From Acer yangbiense (Eukaryota > Streptophyta > Magnoliopsida > Sapindales > Sapindaceae): 64,000 nt of DNA. A program made the translations under genes and the position numbers. Below the pieces are notes generated by a model, which had not been told where the DNA came from, did not search any database, and was given only the letters and a program-made list of their open reading frames with translations. Numbering within the stretch: position 1 is the first letter of the stretch; the number at the start of each line of letters is the position of its first letter. Of the stretch, positions 1-11,639 are shown one piece after another. The stretch spans positions 1 through 64,000 of the forward strand of contig VAHF01000018.1 of the NCBI GenBank assembly GCA_008009225.1. The letters run 5' to 3'.

Positions 1-1259
1 GGACCAAAATATCTGGTATTACCCTAAAGAATCAATATTTAGTGACGATATGTGACATTCTATGAGGTAAGGGGATTTAAATTTCCAATTTGCTTGATTT
101 TTTGTCATATAGCATCCCCTCATTATGTATATTTGACAATCCCTGTTTCCAATTTTTTTTTTTTCTGTACAAAGGTTCTGTTTTCTTCATCATTGAACAT
201 AAAATTGCATCGAAGAACCACATTTCAAGGGGAATCGAATTGCCTTGGCCGGGTGCATTGTGAAGAAATGTTAAGAACAAAGCTTTATTAATTTATTCTT
301 GGGTATTTTGAAGAAGAAAAAGAAGAGTGAACGGACCAAGACGTGTCCAGAGGAAGGATGGAAGAAGAAGATAGAATTCACAATCATAATTTCACTATGA
401 TATGTCCAGAAGACACACAGATTCAATTGGTATGCTGATAAATTCAAACCTGAGATACCCTTTTATCGAGTTTGCAAAAATGAAAGAAGAGATAATTTAA
501 TGTCACTTGCCCTTCTCCCACTATTTGTCAGGTTTGTCAGGAATAGGTCAATAGTAAAATCACTGCAGGAGACGTGGATTCTTCGCCAGCACTGATCATT
601 TCCAGGATGGGTATCCATACTTTGTTGTCCTTGCTGTCTTGTGATTTTCCTCTGCAATGCCATTGAAGAGGTTCTTCCTGATTTGAGGATTTTTGTGCTC
701 ACTTCTAGTGCTCCTATTCTACTCCCTCAGTAAGATCTGGCTTGGCACTGATCCATCGTGATTAAGTTTTGTTTGAACTTGAAATGGAGCGATATTTCCT
801 CACTTGTTACCAACATGGACTTCCCTCAAGTTACAGTAGAGTAGTGTTCAAATACATTTAGTTTTAATTCATGGTAGATTTGGTAGGTGATTTTCTTTAT
901 ACTTTCTTTACATTCAGATCTTCCTATAAGAGTGTTTCATAGTTTGTTGGCGGCTTTTGTAATTGACTTCATATAATCAAGGTCAAGCAATGCGTGGTGT
1001 AAGACATTAAGTTAGCTAGGCAAGTGGTTTCTAACATTTTAATAAACTTTCTAGCCAAAAATATACTTTGATTACTAAAACTTTGACAATCCTTTTCTTT
1101 TGCATTTCTTTCTCTTAGGGAGTTGCAGTAGTTATAAGAGGAAGCAAAGTGTAATGCATGGATGCATTTTGAAGAAAGGTTAGGACAATGTTGAAATCGT
1201 GTCATCAACTCATCGCTAGTGTATCCATCAGCATTTGGTATATTTTGTTTTTCCTAAAA
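1..1259 (+). repeat. 5' part of PFK duplication block A
   Basis: Non-coding segment that matches 50201-51245 almost base for base at its start and with indels further on. A shorter tail of the same sequence recurs from about 52415. No PFK exon is recognisable here, so it is probably upstream or first-intron sequence of the ancestral PFK gene. The short ORFs inside it are also present, broken differently, in the paralogous copy and are not genes. Homology is interrupted at 1260 by the copia insertion. Confidence 0.7.
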
Positions 1260-1264
1260 CTTTG

Positions 1265-1469
1265 TATTGGGGTGTGAATGTTGTAAATAGTGATTAGTTG
1301 TTAATCTTCAGATTAGTTATTAGTTAATTATATTTTCTGTTATACTTAACTGATTATAATAGCGGCTATATAAACAGCTGGCATCTGTACTGATAAAACA
1401 TTCAATGAATCTAGACACATATTTTTCCCTCTCTGTTCTTCTTAGCTCTTCTTCTTCACGAGCTCAATA
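1265..1469 (+). repeat. 5' LTR of copia element
   Basis: 205 bp, TATTG...CAATA. It contains a TATA-like CTATATAAAC at about 1365-1374. It differs from the 3' LTR at 1276, 1290 and 1356 (G/A changes). Confidence 0.95.
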
Positions 1470-1481
1470 TGGTATCAGAGC
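1470..1481 (+). other. Primer binding site (initiator tRNA-Met type)
   Basis: TGGTATCAGAGC directly abuts the 5' LTR. This is the usual plant copia primer site, complementary to the 3' end of initiator tRNA-Met. Confidence 0.9.
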
Positions 1482-1505
1482 AGATTTGATCCGCTGCGAA
1501 TCTGT

Positions 1506-4500
1506 TTGATTTCTTCTTCTTTTCTTCGATTGATTGATTGTTCTTGTCTTCTTGATATAGCGATTCTTTCCTCGACGAGCGATTCCAGTTCCGGAGAGCG
1601 TACCAATCGTTCCGCCATTGAAGAACCTTCGAATCCCTACTATCTTCATCATTCTGATAATCCTGGACAAGTGCTTGTCTCGCAGCAACTCACTGGTGAA
1701 AATTATGCCAACTGGAGTCGCGCAATGTTAATTGCACTATCTGTGAAGAACAAATTAGGATTTGTTGATGGTTCCATTCCAGAACCTCAAGGTACTGATA
1801 ATAATCTTCTCAATCCCTGGGTTCGCAATAATAACATGGTTATATCTTGGATCTTAAATTCAGTTTCGAAAGAAATCTCAGCCAGTATCATTTTTGCTGC
1901 CTCTGCTCGAGAGATTTGGGTGGATCTTAGGGATCATTTTCAACAAAGGAATGGACCTAGAATCTTTCAACTCAAACGAGAATTGATGAATTTGCGTCAA
2001 GAACAGAGTTCTGTTAGCATTTACTTCACTAAGCTGAAAACTATATGGGAATAATTGAGTAATTACCGTCCCAATTGTTCCTGTGGAAAGTGTTCTTGTG
2101 GTGGAGTTAAAAATCTTAATGATCATCATCAAATGGAGTACATAATGTCCTTTTTAATGGGACTTGATGATTCTTTCTCTCAAGTTCGTGGTCAATTGCT
2201 TCTCATGGATCCGATGCCTCCCATCAATCGTGTTTTTTCTCTGATTGTTCAAGAGGAACAACAAAGGAGGACTAATCCTTCATCTGATTCAAGCAATTCT
2301 AATGGCACAATGGCCTTTGCTGTTAGAACAGATGTTGCCAAGTCTAGTGGTTCTAGCACTCTGAATTTCCAGAATTCCAATTCCAGTGCTTCGAAGAATC
2401 AAAGAAGAGACAGACCTTGGACATACTATGGATCGTTGCTACAAGATTCATGGATATCCTCCTGGATACAAATTTAGATCCAACAATCAGTCCAATGCTA
2501 CTGTCAACAAAAATTCCAATGCACGCTCATCAAGTTTCCACTAATGATAGATCAGACCAGTCTAATTTGTTTGAAGGTTTCGTTCAGAATCTGAACTCAG
2601 GTCAATATCAGCAGTTAATGTCTATGTTTTCTACACATCTGAGTAGCTCATCAAACGTCACCACTGCTCCTGATCAAACCAATTGTCTCGCAGGTATTTG
2701 TTCCTCTGTGTCTTTGAATCCTTTGTTTTCATCTAGTCAGGTCTGGATAGTTGACTCAGGAGCTACTCGACACATATGTTCACAAGCTGACGTTTTTGTT
2801 TCCTTACATCCCATTCATCACACAACAGTTACTTTGCCGAACCATTCTCAGATTTTGGTCCATTTTGATGGTGATATTAAGCTACATTCTGATCTTATGC
2901 TTAAGGATGTATTGTTTGTTCCTCAATTTAAGTTCAACCTGATATCTGTCAGTGCTTTAGTAACAGGTTCTGGTCTCACAGTGAGTTTTCTTCCTGATTG
3001 CTTTGTTATCCAGGATCTATCCACCAAGAGGATGATTGGCAGGGGTGACAAAGTGCAAGATCTCTATGTTCTCAATGTTCAAGTTTTGAATTCTGTTTCA
3101 AATGCTTTTGTTAATAATGTCTCTGCTCATATTTGGCATAATAGGCTAGGACATATCTCTTTTAAGAGACTTGATTTGTTGAAAGATCAGTTGAAATGTG
3201 ATGTAAATCGATTGAACAAGTCTGAACCTTGTTACATTTGTCCTTTTGCTAAGCAAAGAAGGTTGTCTTTTGAATCCAATAATCATTTGTCCAAATTTCT
3301 TTTTGATCTTGTGCACTATGACATTTGGGGACCCTATCAAACTGTGTCTTATACAGGTCATCGTTTCTTCTTGACTCTTGTTGATGATTGCACTCGCTTT
3401 ACTTGGGTATATCTGCTGAAGAATAAGTCTGATGCTATCACTGTGATACCGAAATTCTTCAACATGGTTTCAACTCAATTTAATGCCAAAATCAAAGTAT
3501 TTCGTTCTGATAATGCTCTTGAGTTATCTTTTGCTGAGTTTTTCCAAGATAAGGGAGTTTTACATCAGTTTTCGTGTGTTGAAAGACCTCAACAAAACTC
3601 GGTTGTGGAGCAAAAACATCAACACCTCTTAAATGTGGCTCGTTCATTGTTCTTCCAGTCCAGGATTCCAGTCTCTTTTTGGACAGAATGTGTTCTCACT
3701 GCAGTATTCTTGATTAATAGAACTCATTCCCCACTATTGAGGCACAATACACCGTTTCATTTGCTTCACAAGACAGCTCCTGATTACACTCATTTTTGAG
3801 TATTTGACTCTTTAGCATTTGTTTCTACCTTGGCTGCTCATCGAACCAAGTTTCAACCTCGGGCTAGAGTGTGTGCTTTTCTTGGTTACCCGCTTGGTGT
3901 GAAAGGCTATAAGTTTTATGATGTGGAATCCAAACAAGTTTTCATTTCAAGAGATGCAGTCTTTCATGAGGAGGTGTTTCCTTTTCACATTGTTACTAGT
4001 TCAGCTCAAGTCACTGATCCATTTCCAAATTTGGTTATGCCGCACTCTTCTTTACAAAGTCATTTTGTTCCAGATTTATCTTCTGCAGTTCCAGCTGATA
4101 ATGCTCATGCATTGCCTGATAGTAATGATGTTCCAGCTGTTGTTTCTGATTCCTTTGATGTTGACTCTACTTCAGCAGCTGATATTCCAGTGGTTGATAT
4201 TCCAACAATTACTTCTTCTCATTCTAGTTGTGGTCTTCGAAAATCCACCAGGATGATTCATCAACCTGGTTACCTGAAAGATTATCACTGCAGTCTGATT
4301 ACTGAATCCTCTGATCGTGCTTCTACTCATACAGCTTATCCGATATCTAAGTATGTCTCTTATCATGGACTTTCTAATTCTCACAGGCAATTTGTTCTCA
4401 ATGTATCCTCTCAATCTGAGCCTCAATACTACCACCAAGCAGTAAAGTTTTCTGAATGGAGATTGGCTATGCAAGAGGAGTTGAAAGCTATGTAAACCAA

Positions 4501-5997
4501 CAACACATGGTCTGTCATTCCTCTTCCTCCTGACAAGCATACCATTGGTTGCAAATGGATTTACAAAATCAAGCTTAAATCGGATGGATCCATTGAGCGA
4601 CACAAGGCTCGTTTAGTGGCTAAAGGCTACACACAACAAGAAGGTTTGGATTTTGTTGAGACGTTTTCTCCAGTGGCAAAATTAGTGACTGTTAAAGTTC
4701 TCCTTGCTCTGGCTGCCTCTCATAATTGGCATTTAGCTCAGCTTGATGTAAACAATGCGTTTTTGAACGGTGATCTCTTTGAGGAGGTTTATATGGACCT
4801 TCCTCTTGGCTATCTTAGATAGGGGGAGTCCTCTCAAACTCACTAAAAACTGGTATGCAAGCTTCATAAATCAATTTATGGCCTCAAGCAAGCTTCAAGG
4901 CAATGGTACTCGAAATTTTCTCAGGCACTGCTCAAATTTGGTTTTCTTCAATCAAAATCTGATTACTCTCTTTTCTCAAAAGGTCATGGTTCTTCCTTTG
5001 TTGCTCTTCTAGTTTATGTGGATGATATTATTCTCACTAGTCCCTCTTCTCAAGCTATTGAAGAGCTCAAACAATTCCTGCACACTCAGTTTAAACTCAA
5101 GGACCTTGGTAGCCTCAAGTACTTCCTTGGTCTTGAAATTGCTAAGTCTAAGCAAGGTATTGTGCTCTCTCAACGTCATTACACCTTGCAATTGCTTGAG
5201 GACACTGGATACTTGGCTTGTAAGCCGACTGCTGTTCCAATGGATCCGAAAATTCAATTGACTGCCACTGACGGAGACCTTCTTCTAGATATTACTCACT
5301 ATCGCCGGCTGGTTGGGAAACTTCTTTACCTCACTTTATCTCGGCCAGACATTACATTTGCAGTTCACAAACTCTCTCAGTTCTTGGCTCAACCTCGACT
5401 TCCTCATCTCAAAGCAGTCCATCATCTGCTCCATTATCTCAAGAAGAGTCCTGGTCAAGGACTGCTATTTTCTTCTAATTCTTCCTTACAACTGAAAGCT
5501 TACTCTGATGCTTGTATTTGAAAGCATTCTCTGATGCGGATTGGGGATCCTGTCCTGATTCTCGAAGATCCGTTACTGGTTTTTGCATCTTTATTGGTGA
5601 CTCTTTAGTTTCTTGGAAGGCTAAAAAATAGACCACGGTTTCACAATCTTTGGCTGAAGCTGAGTATAGAGCTCTGTCCTCCACAGCTAGTGAACTTGTC
5701 TGGTTGCAGCAACTTCTTACAGATTTTCAAATCAAAGTTGATTCTCCTGCTCTGCTGTTTTGTGACAATCAGGCTGCTATACATATTGCTTCTAATCCAA
5801 CCTTTCATGAACGAACTAAACATATCGAAATAGATTGCCATTTCGTTCGTGAAAGAGTTGCTTCAGGAGTTCTGAAACTCATGCCCATCAGATCTCAATA
5901 CCAATTAGCTGACATGTTTACTAAACCTCTTCCATCTCCTCAGCTTTTTTCCTTGTTGTCCAAGATGGCTGTAAATGACATTTACAGGCCACCTTGA
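1506..5997 (+). pseudogene. copia gag-pol polyprotein, disrupted
   Basis: Encoded the capsid and enzymes of the copia element. Visible in order: a UBN2-type gag (1506-2300), the remains of a CCHC zinc knuckle near 2410-2470, protease with WIVDSGAT (about 2747), a GAG-pre-integrase region with HNRLGH and CYIC, and an integrase core with its three acidic residues (in HYDIWGP, RSDNALE and VVEQKHQ). These are followed by RT with YVDDIIL (about 5015) and RNase H with LAEAEYRAL and ERTKHIEID, ending at YRPP (5997). Breaks include in-frame stops at 2052-2054, 3797-3799, 4493-4495 and 4820-4822, frameshifts around the zinc knuckle (whose CxxC half is lost), a shift between 4830 and 5010, and a short imperfect duplication near 5500-5540 with a stop. 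It cannot make a working polyprotein. Confidence 0.93.
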
Positions 5998-6004
5998 GGG
6001 GGAG
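5993..6004 (+). other. Polypurine tract
   Basis: Purine-rich TTGAGGGGGAG immediately before the 3' LTR, the expected place for plus-strand priming. Confidence 0.8.
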
Positions 6005-6209
6005 TATTGGGGTGTAAATGTTGTAAATAATGATTAGTTGTTAATCTTCAGATTAGTTATTAGTTAATTATATTTTCTGTTATACTTAACTGATTGTAAT
6101 AGCGGCTATATAAACAGCTGGCATCTGTACTGATAAAACATTCAATGAATCTAGACACATATTTTTCCCTCTCTGTTCTTCTTAGCTCTTCTTCTTCACG
6201 AGCTCAATA
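6005..6209 (+). repeat. 3' LTR of copia element
   Basis: 205 bp, 202 of 205 positions identical to the 5' LTR. Followed by the target duplication CTTTG at 6210-6214. Confidence 0.95.
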
Positions 6210-8013
6210 CTTTGATTTCTTTTACATGCTTCTGATTTTCTAAAATCAATATTTCATAATTGTTAGGTTTTAATAAAAGGAAAATCAAGAAAAGTTAAGG
6301 ACAAGGTTTTCATGGATCTGCCATTGGAATTGTGAGTACTTGACAGCACTTGATTGAAACTGAAATAAAATCCAGGTAATTTCTGTGACTTTAACATAAT
6401 TGGGGTGCTGTGTACGTACTTGAATTTGGACTCCTGTTCTTATTTGTTTGATTATCCACCGATGTACTTGCTTAAAAATGATATTGAGAAAGTTTATGAT
6501 TTGATTAAAATAGTGTGTATGTTCTGGTTTGACAAGCAATATTTAGTGAACGTTGATGACACTCCAAAAGGCTATTTACATTGTAATGGTATATGTAAAA
6601 GATCCTATTGAAATGATAGTGTACAAATTAAACTTGTGATATATGGCTTTCATTACAAAATTGCTTTCCCATTTGAGAACATGGTTCTAACTCTACATTT
6701 ATGGTTTCATTATAAATGCCTAATGTAGTGATGTAAGAGTTTGTCAAACTTTAGCATACATATTGAAGCAATGAATTCAGTTTTGACCGATCAAAGTGGT
6801 TCTGGTTCCTATTTCTGTTACTTTGTGTAGATTCTTGTTGAAAACAAGAGTCCAGGAGGGACACATTTTAGACTTGCTGGACCTCATTAGAGGGTTTGTA
6901 CTTCATTTCCCTTTAGATATTTTAATTTTATTGTTACGGTTATTTATCTTAATATTATAATGTTTTATTCTATGCTTTTCATATCTATTCTGAATTAGGG
7001 AAATATTTTCTGGCTTACTTTACATGTCTCTTGGAATAGAAGTAATCACATGCATATTTTATGTATGTCCAAACATGCCTAATGATGGTATGTGTCAATA
7101 TGGAGCATAGATATAGAGGCTGTTCTGTGCTTTAAGGGAGGATATAGAGGCTTTTATGCTCAGCATACACTTCCTTTGACACCAAAGATTGTTCAGGACC
7201 GGGTATTATTCAGGTATATCAATTTTGTTATTTGTATTTAGCTTGTACAACATTTGAAGAAACCAACTCAATGTATCAATTTTAAGAGTTCTAACACGAT
7301 ATGTTTATCAGGTTTACATTTGGAGGAGATGGAACTTAGAAAGGGGCTTAAGTGATTTTTGAGGTAATATATGTGTAATTTGGTAGTACAATTGGAAATG
7401 CTGACCCTCTGTATGATTGGGCTACAATTCTATGGAGTTGCTTATTCTAGAAACTATCATGGTCATTTGTATCTTGTCATTCTAATGGCTCTGTTTTATG
7501 CAGGAAACTACAAGGCGTGACCTCAAAGTTGCAATGGCTGGAATTCCTAAGATCATTGATAATGCATTTCGGTATTTCTCTTGCCATCTTTGGGTGCAAA
7601 ACTATAAAGTTAATCTTATAAATGTCTCATAGTCCAATATTTTGCTTCCTGTCAGGTTATAGACAAGTCGTTTGGTTTTGAAACTGCTGTTTATGAGTAG
7701 GCTCAACGAGCTATTAATGCAGAACATGTTGTAGCAGAAAGCATTGTGAATGGTATTGGTGTTGTCAAGTTAATGGGGCTGTACAGTGGTAAATTTCATT
7801 CCTTCTCATTGGAATTTCATTCTAGTTCTCTGACACATTATACTTGAACATGATTCATTTCCATGTATGCTACTCATGCCAGCCGCAATGTGAACTGTTG
7901 CTTAATTCCAGAATCACCATTTTACCTTGAAGGACCTGATGGACTTTTTAAATTTATTGAGAAAAAAAAAATTAAAGAAAAAGGGGCACATGGTCATTGT
8001 AATAGCAGAAGGT

Positions 8014-9632
8014 TGACCACTCCTAAATGAGCACCCGCAATAGTACGGAGCCGTAGGAGTAGTAAAATGATGAATAGAATTCGTCCCACAAGGATTGATG
8101 TATTGAATACCACAATTGATTGATTTAATTACCATATAGACAAACAAAGATATAATGATGAAATTATGCTACTCAACTTCAACTAAATTAAACATATACT
8201 AAAATGCAATAATTTAAACTAGACTAGCAAACAAACTAAAACAAGTCAAACACAAGCAAGTAGTTGTATCTCTTATGGGGAATTAGACTAAGACCTTGAA
8301 TCCACCTATCCAATTCTCATTAATTTTAGGCTCATCATTGAAGTAAGGTATGCAAGTGTGTGTGTAGATTCGTGATGCCCTAAATTAGTCTCTAACCTCT
8401 CTCAAGTGATAAAGACAATATTTATATGCACCAACAACCTATTTCTCAATGGTTATCCGAACTACATATAAATTCATTAAGTTTCATGGCACACAAATGA
8501 ATCCTAGAGGCTAGCATCGCATATCTCTATCTTACCAACCTCTATCACTCATTTCATCGAGCATGTTGTGTGCTTCTCCTCTCGGTGCTTCACACAACAA
8601 CCAAATAATTACTAAATGCTAGCTAGACATTCAATAATGATTAAGAACATGAAATAAGCATACACAACACAAGCAATGATGATAAAGTGATGGCCTTGAT
8701 TAATAATTCATGGAAAAGGCTTCATCTTGGCCTTAGCCAAGGAAGTTTAGTTCATAGTACAATAAATGGCTACAAAATATGAATAATAAGTACAAGCCAT
8801 AATCAAAGATGAATAAATATAAAGAGAGAAAGGATTAGAGTAAACTAGTGTGAAGAACTCCTCCTCTCTTGCTTGGTTGTGCTTGACTTCTTCTCTCCTT
8901 GACTTCTCTTGCTCCAAGATGAGGTTTTTATGGTGGGTTTTGGTGAGGAAATGAAGTGGTGAGGTGAGAAATGAGTTTGGGTGATGATTTGATGAAGGAT
9001 GTGGGTGGTTTAGTGAAGGATTTTGGTGAAAGAAGTGTTCTTGGATGTTTGGAAGTGAAGTGGAGGTGTTTGGGAGCTCAATGGTCATGCAAGAGGTGAG
9101 GCAAAAGAAGCTGAAGGGAGGTATTTATAGTGTATGAAATTAGGGCACGAAAACCTAGACCAATTTCTGATGTGGCAGTGTGGGCGCTGTACGTAGGGCG
9201 CTTTTGTACAGCGCCACTTTTCTGATCTCGCAAATCCTGTTTTGGGCGCTGTACGTAGGGCGCTTTGTACAGCGCCCCTTCTGAATTTTGGCTTCTCCAG
9301 GCTTGGGCGCTGTACGTAGGGTGCTTTTGTACAGCGCCCGTATAGCGCCCCTTTTCTGTCTTCACTTCTTCAGGACTGGCGCTGTACGTAGAGCACTTTT
9401 GTAAAGCGCCCGTACAGCGCCACTTTTCTGCCTTCACTTCTTCAGGCCTGAAATATGCTCTTGAACTTGATGTTTTTGCCTCACATTCTTCATTTATCTA
9501 TAGTAGAGCCCTTAGAAGACCCGAAACCTGCACAAGCTTATTTAAACATTAAAAATACCGGTTTTACCCGGAAAACGAAGGCAATTGATAGGTAAAACGG
9601 GGCTACATCAAGTGTAGAAATAGGCATTATCA
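8014..9632 (-). mobile_element. Solo LTR inside a PFK exon
   Basis: A 1619-bp insertion flanked by the direct repeat AAGGT (8009-8013 and 9633-9637). It starts TG and ends CA, and splits the PFK codons for AEGAG. Copies B1 (about 51667) and B2 (about 54537) have the uninterrupted exon. No internal retroelement domain is present, so this is a solo LTR left by LTR-LTR recombination. A TATA-like CTATAAATAC is on the minus strand at 9121-9130, so the element points left. The size suggests a Ty3/gypsy LTR, but the lineage cannot be fixed without coding sequence. ORFs inside it on the minus strand are accidental. Confidence 0.88.
9180..9432. repeat. Four hairpin minisatellite units in the solo LTR
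   Basis: Four imperfect tandem units of about 62-72 bp starting near 9183, 9245, 9306 and 9378. Each carries GGCGCTGTAC and, about 13 bases on, a more or less intact GTACAGCGCC, which can pair into a 10-bp stem. The first unit is perfect and the fourth has mutated. In LTR orientation they lie upstream of the TATA-like box, i.e. in U3. Confidence 0.85.
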
Positions 9633-10410
9633 AAGGTGTAGGACAAGACCTGTTTATGGCATGTCGTATGATGAACCAACAAGATGCTTCGGGAAACAAG
9701 CTACTCCAAGACGTTGGTTTGTGGATATCCCAAAAGATAAAGGTACTGATGCTAGAATAATTTAGTTATGCTGGAACTAAATTAATGATGAACATGGAAC
9801 TCATCATCAATGTCACCATTTTGTTAATAATGAACATTACAGAACACCGTTAATAATGAAGATTTACACTTTTAATCTTTGATTTTGCAGGAACACTTAG
9901 CAAAAAGGTAAAAGATGGCTATAAATCTGAAATATATAGGTGAATTCCCTAATGTCTCGCTTTTATATTTTGTCATTAACTTTGTTGAGCCATTTGAAAA
10001 AGATGAAATAACCAATTAATAGTGTTTTATTCGCCTGGCAGATCCGACATACATGATCCATGCTATTCCAAGCAATGCATCTGATAATGTGTACCGGCAC
10101 TCTCCTGGTTCACAGTGCCATTCATGGTAATATGGCTGGGTACACAGGCTTCACAGTCGGCCTTGTTAATGGGAGACATGACTACATACCCACCAATTCA
10201 TGTGGTGTTCATTCTCACTGTCTCGGAGCATAGCAGACTTATAACTTAGAGTTGAATATTTCATGCAGCGGGTAAACGAAAGCAGAACAAGGTGGTGATA
10301 ACCGACAGAATGTGGGCGAGGCTTCTGTCATCAATGAATCAGCCAAGCTTCTTGGATCCCAAAGATATCAGCAGAAGCAAAACAGAGGAAGTATCAGAGA
10401 CCAAACTAAG

Positions 10411-11141
10411 CAGGCACTAAATTTTGAGAATTTTTCATTTTGGCTGGGATTTTCCTTCTCTTTTCATAGAGTTAGGCTGTGAAGCTTAAATCAGTTTTGT
10501 TGTGCTAATGCACTCAGACTCTTGTATTCTTAAAGTTTTAGTAAGAGATAAGAAATAGTACATAGAGCCGGAATAGAGAGTTTTGTTTCACCATTGTAAA
10601 CAACAATTTGATAGTGGAAGTTGAGTGCTGATGCACTCCGTGGATATAGGTTTACACCGAACCATGTAAAATCTTGTGTCTCTCTTTATTATTTTCCTAC
10701 TTTCGTGTGATTTGATTATTGTTTTGGGTTTGTATATTTCGTAATATTAATGTGTGAGTGGCTGGTTACGTTGGTATCATATGATCGAAACCGTGTTATA
10801 TACTGATATGTAGTTAAAGAGTTTTTCACTTTTATTATTATCAGTTTATGTTACAGTAACTTTCTTTTCAGGCCAATAAAAATGTTTTCTTTCTTATGTA
10901 TATTGGATTATTGCCGAAGCCATGAAACCATGATGAATAATAAACAAGATGGATGAAAGTCCTTGCATGTTTAAGAGTTGCTAATTTTGATGTACAAAAT
11001 TTAAGAATTTGAGGAAAACTTTATGAATAACAGGTTTGGAAACAATAGCCAAACATAGGGATATATTACGACAATTACTTATAAATTAATTTCGGTTGGA
11101 TCCTATTAATTACACAAGTTACAATGGAAAGATCTGACCAA
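10411..11141 (+). repeat. 3' flank of PFK block A (first part)
   Basis: Non-coding sequence after the last PFK exon. It matches 55480-56532 with indels, including a stretch on 'gttgagtgctgatgcactcc'. It ends at the target site ACCAA (11137-11141) where the chromovirus entered; homology resumes at 16632. No gene seen. Confidence 0.75.
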
Positions 11142-11591
11142 TGTAACAATCTTGAATTCTTAACTATGGAATTAATGTAGATTTGGTGCTTGTGCAGATT
11201 AAATCCATAAATTGAAGAAGAAGATTGAAGAACTTTGATAGAGAGAGAGCGAGAGAGAAGAATTCTTGTTATTTTCGTTGAATGCTCTAACTGGCTCAGT
11301 ACACACAATATAAAAGAAAATTGCTAAGGGCCACAGATATTTGGTGGAATCCTCTACATAAGGTTCACCAATACACTACTATATTGACCATTAATTGACC
11401 AATAGGATTTGACTTGACTCTAATTGATTGTAAAGTAAAACGATCCCATATTGAATTCAGTAAAGCTACCCTTTAAACCCAAAACGCACAGTATGACTTG
11501 TCCCTTATAAAACCATCCTAACAGAGTAACAGTATTGTAGCTAGGTCGACCCATTTCTACTTCTCCTTGCCTCTCTTCTGCGATCATGACA
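11142..11591 (-). repeat. 3' LTR of chromovirus (left on + strand)
   Basis: 450 bp, TG...CA on the plus strand. Contains a short interrupted GA microsatellite (11243-11262) that is longer in the other LTR. Confidence 0.93.
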
Positions 11592-11639
11592 TTGCCAACC
11601 TCTTCAAAAGAACCTTGACCTGAAGGTTCAAAATTCAGG

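Larger units (their letters stand above)
1265..6209 (+). mobile_element. Ty1/copia LTR retrotransposon, full length, inactive
   Basis: Complete 4945-bp element. Two 205-bp LTRs begin TATTG and end CAATA. A 5-bp target duplication CTTTG lies at 1260-1264 and 6210-6214. The primer site follows the 5' LTR directly, and a purine tract precedes the 3' LTR. Domain order is gag, protease, integrase, reverse transcriptase, RNase H, which defines copia rather than gypsy. The LTRs differ at three sites, all transitions, so insertion was recent even though the coding region carries many stops. It sits in the intron region of PFK block A. Confidence 0.95.
6505..10410 (+). pseudogene. ATP-dependent 6-phosphofructokinase pseudogene, copy A
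   Basis: Degenerate genomic copy of a plant cytosolic-type ATP-PFK, the glycolytic enzyme that phosphorylates fructose 6-phosphate. Exon remnants in order: QYLVNVDD (about 6535), GGTHFRLAGP (about 6857), GGYRGFYAQHTLPLTPK (about 7136), the nucleotide site GGDGT (about 7324), MAGIPK (about 7532), a VVKLMG exon (7657-7790), the exon with NCCLIPESPFYLEGP and HMVIVIAEG (7865-8013), its continuation after the solo LTR (9638-9747), and C-terminal exons to 10400 with ITDRMWARLLSS. Introns are retained, so this is not a processed copy. Stops and frameshifts are frequent. The site normally reading TIDND has lost one base, as has the same site in copy B2. Assignment to the PFK family is firm; the ancestral paralogue is not known. 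Confidence 0.9.

Noticed and set aside
8747..9437. Two minus-strand ORFs of 113 and 119 codons
   Set aside because: They lie inside the solo LTR; the second consists of translated hairpin repeats.
6505..10410. PFK copy A as a functional gene with alternative splicing
   Set aside because: It has several stops and frameshifts, a lesion in the catalytic TIDND site and a 1.6-kb LTR inside an exon.
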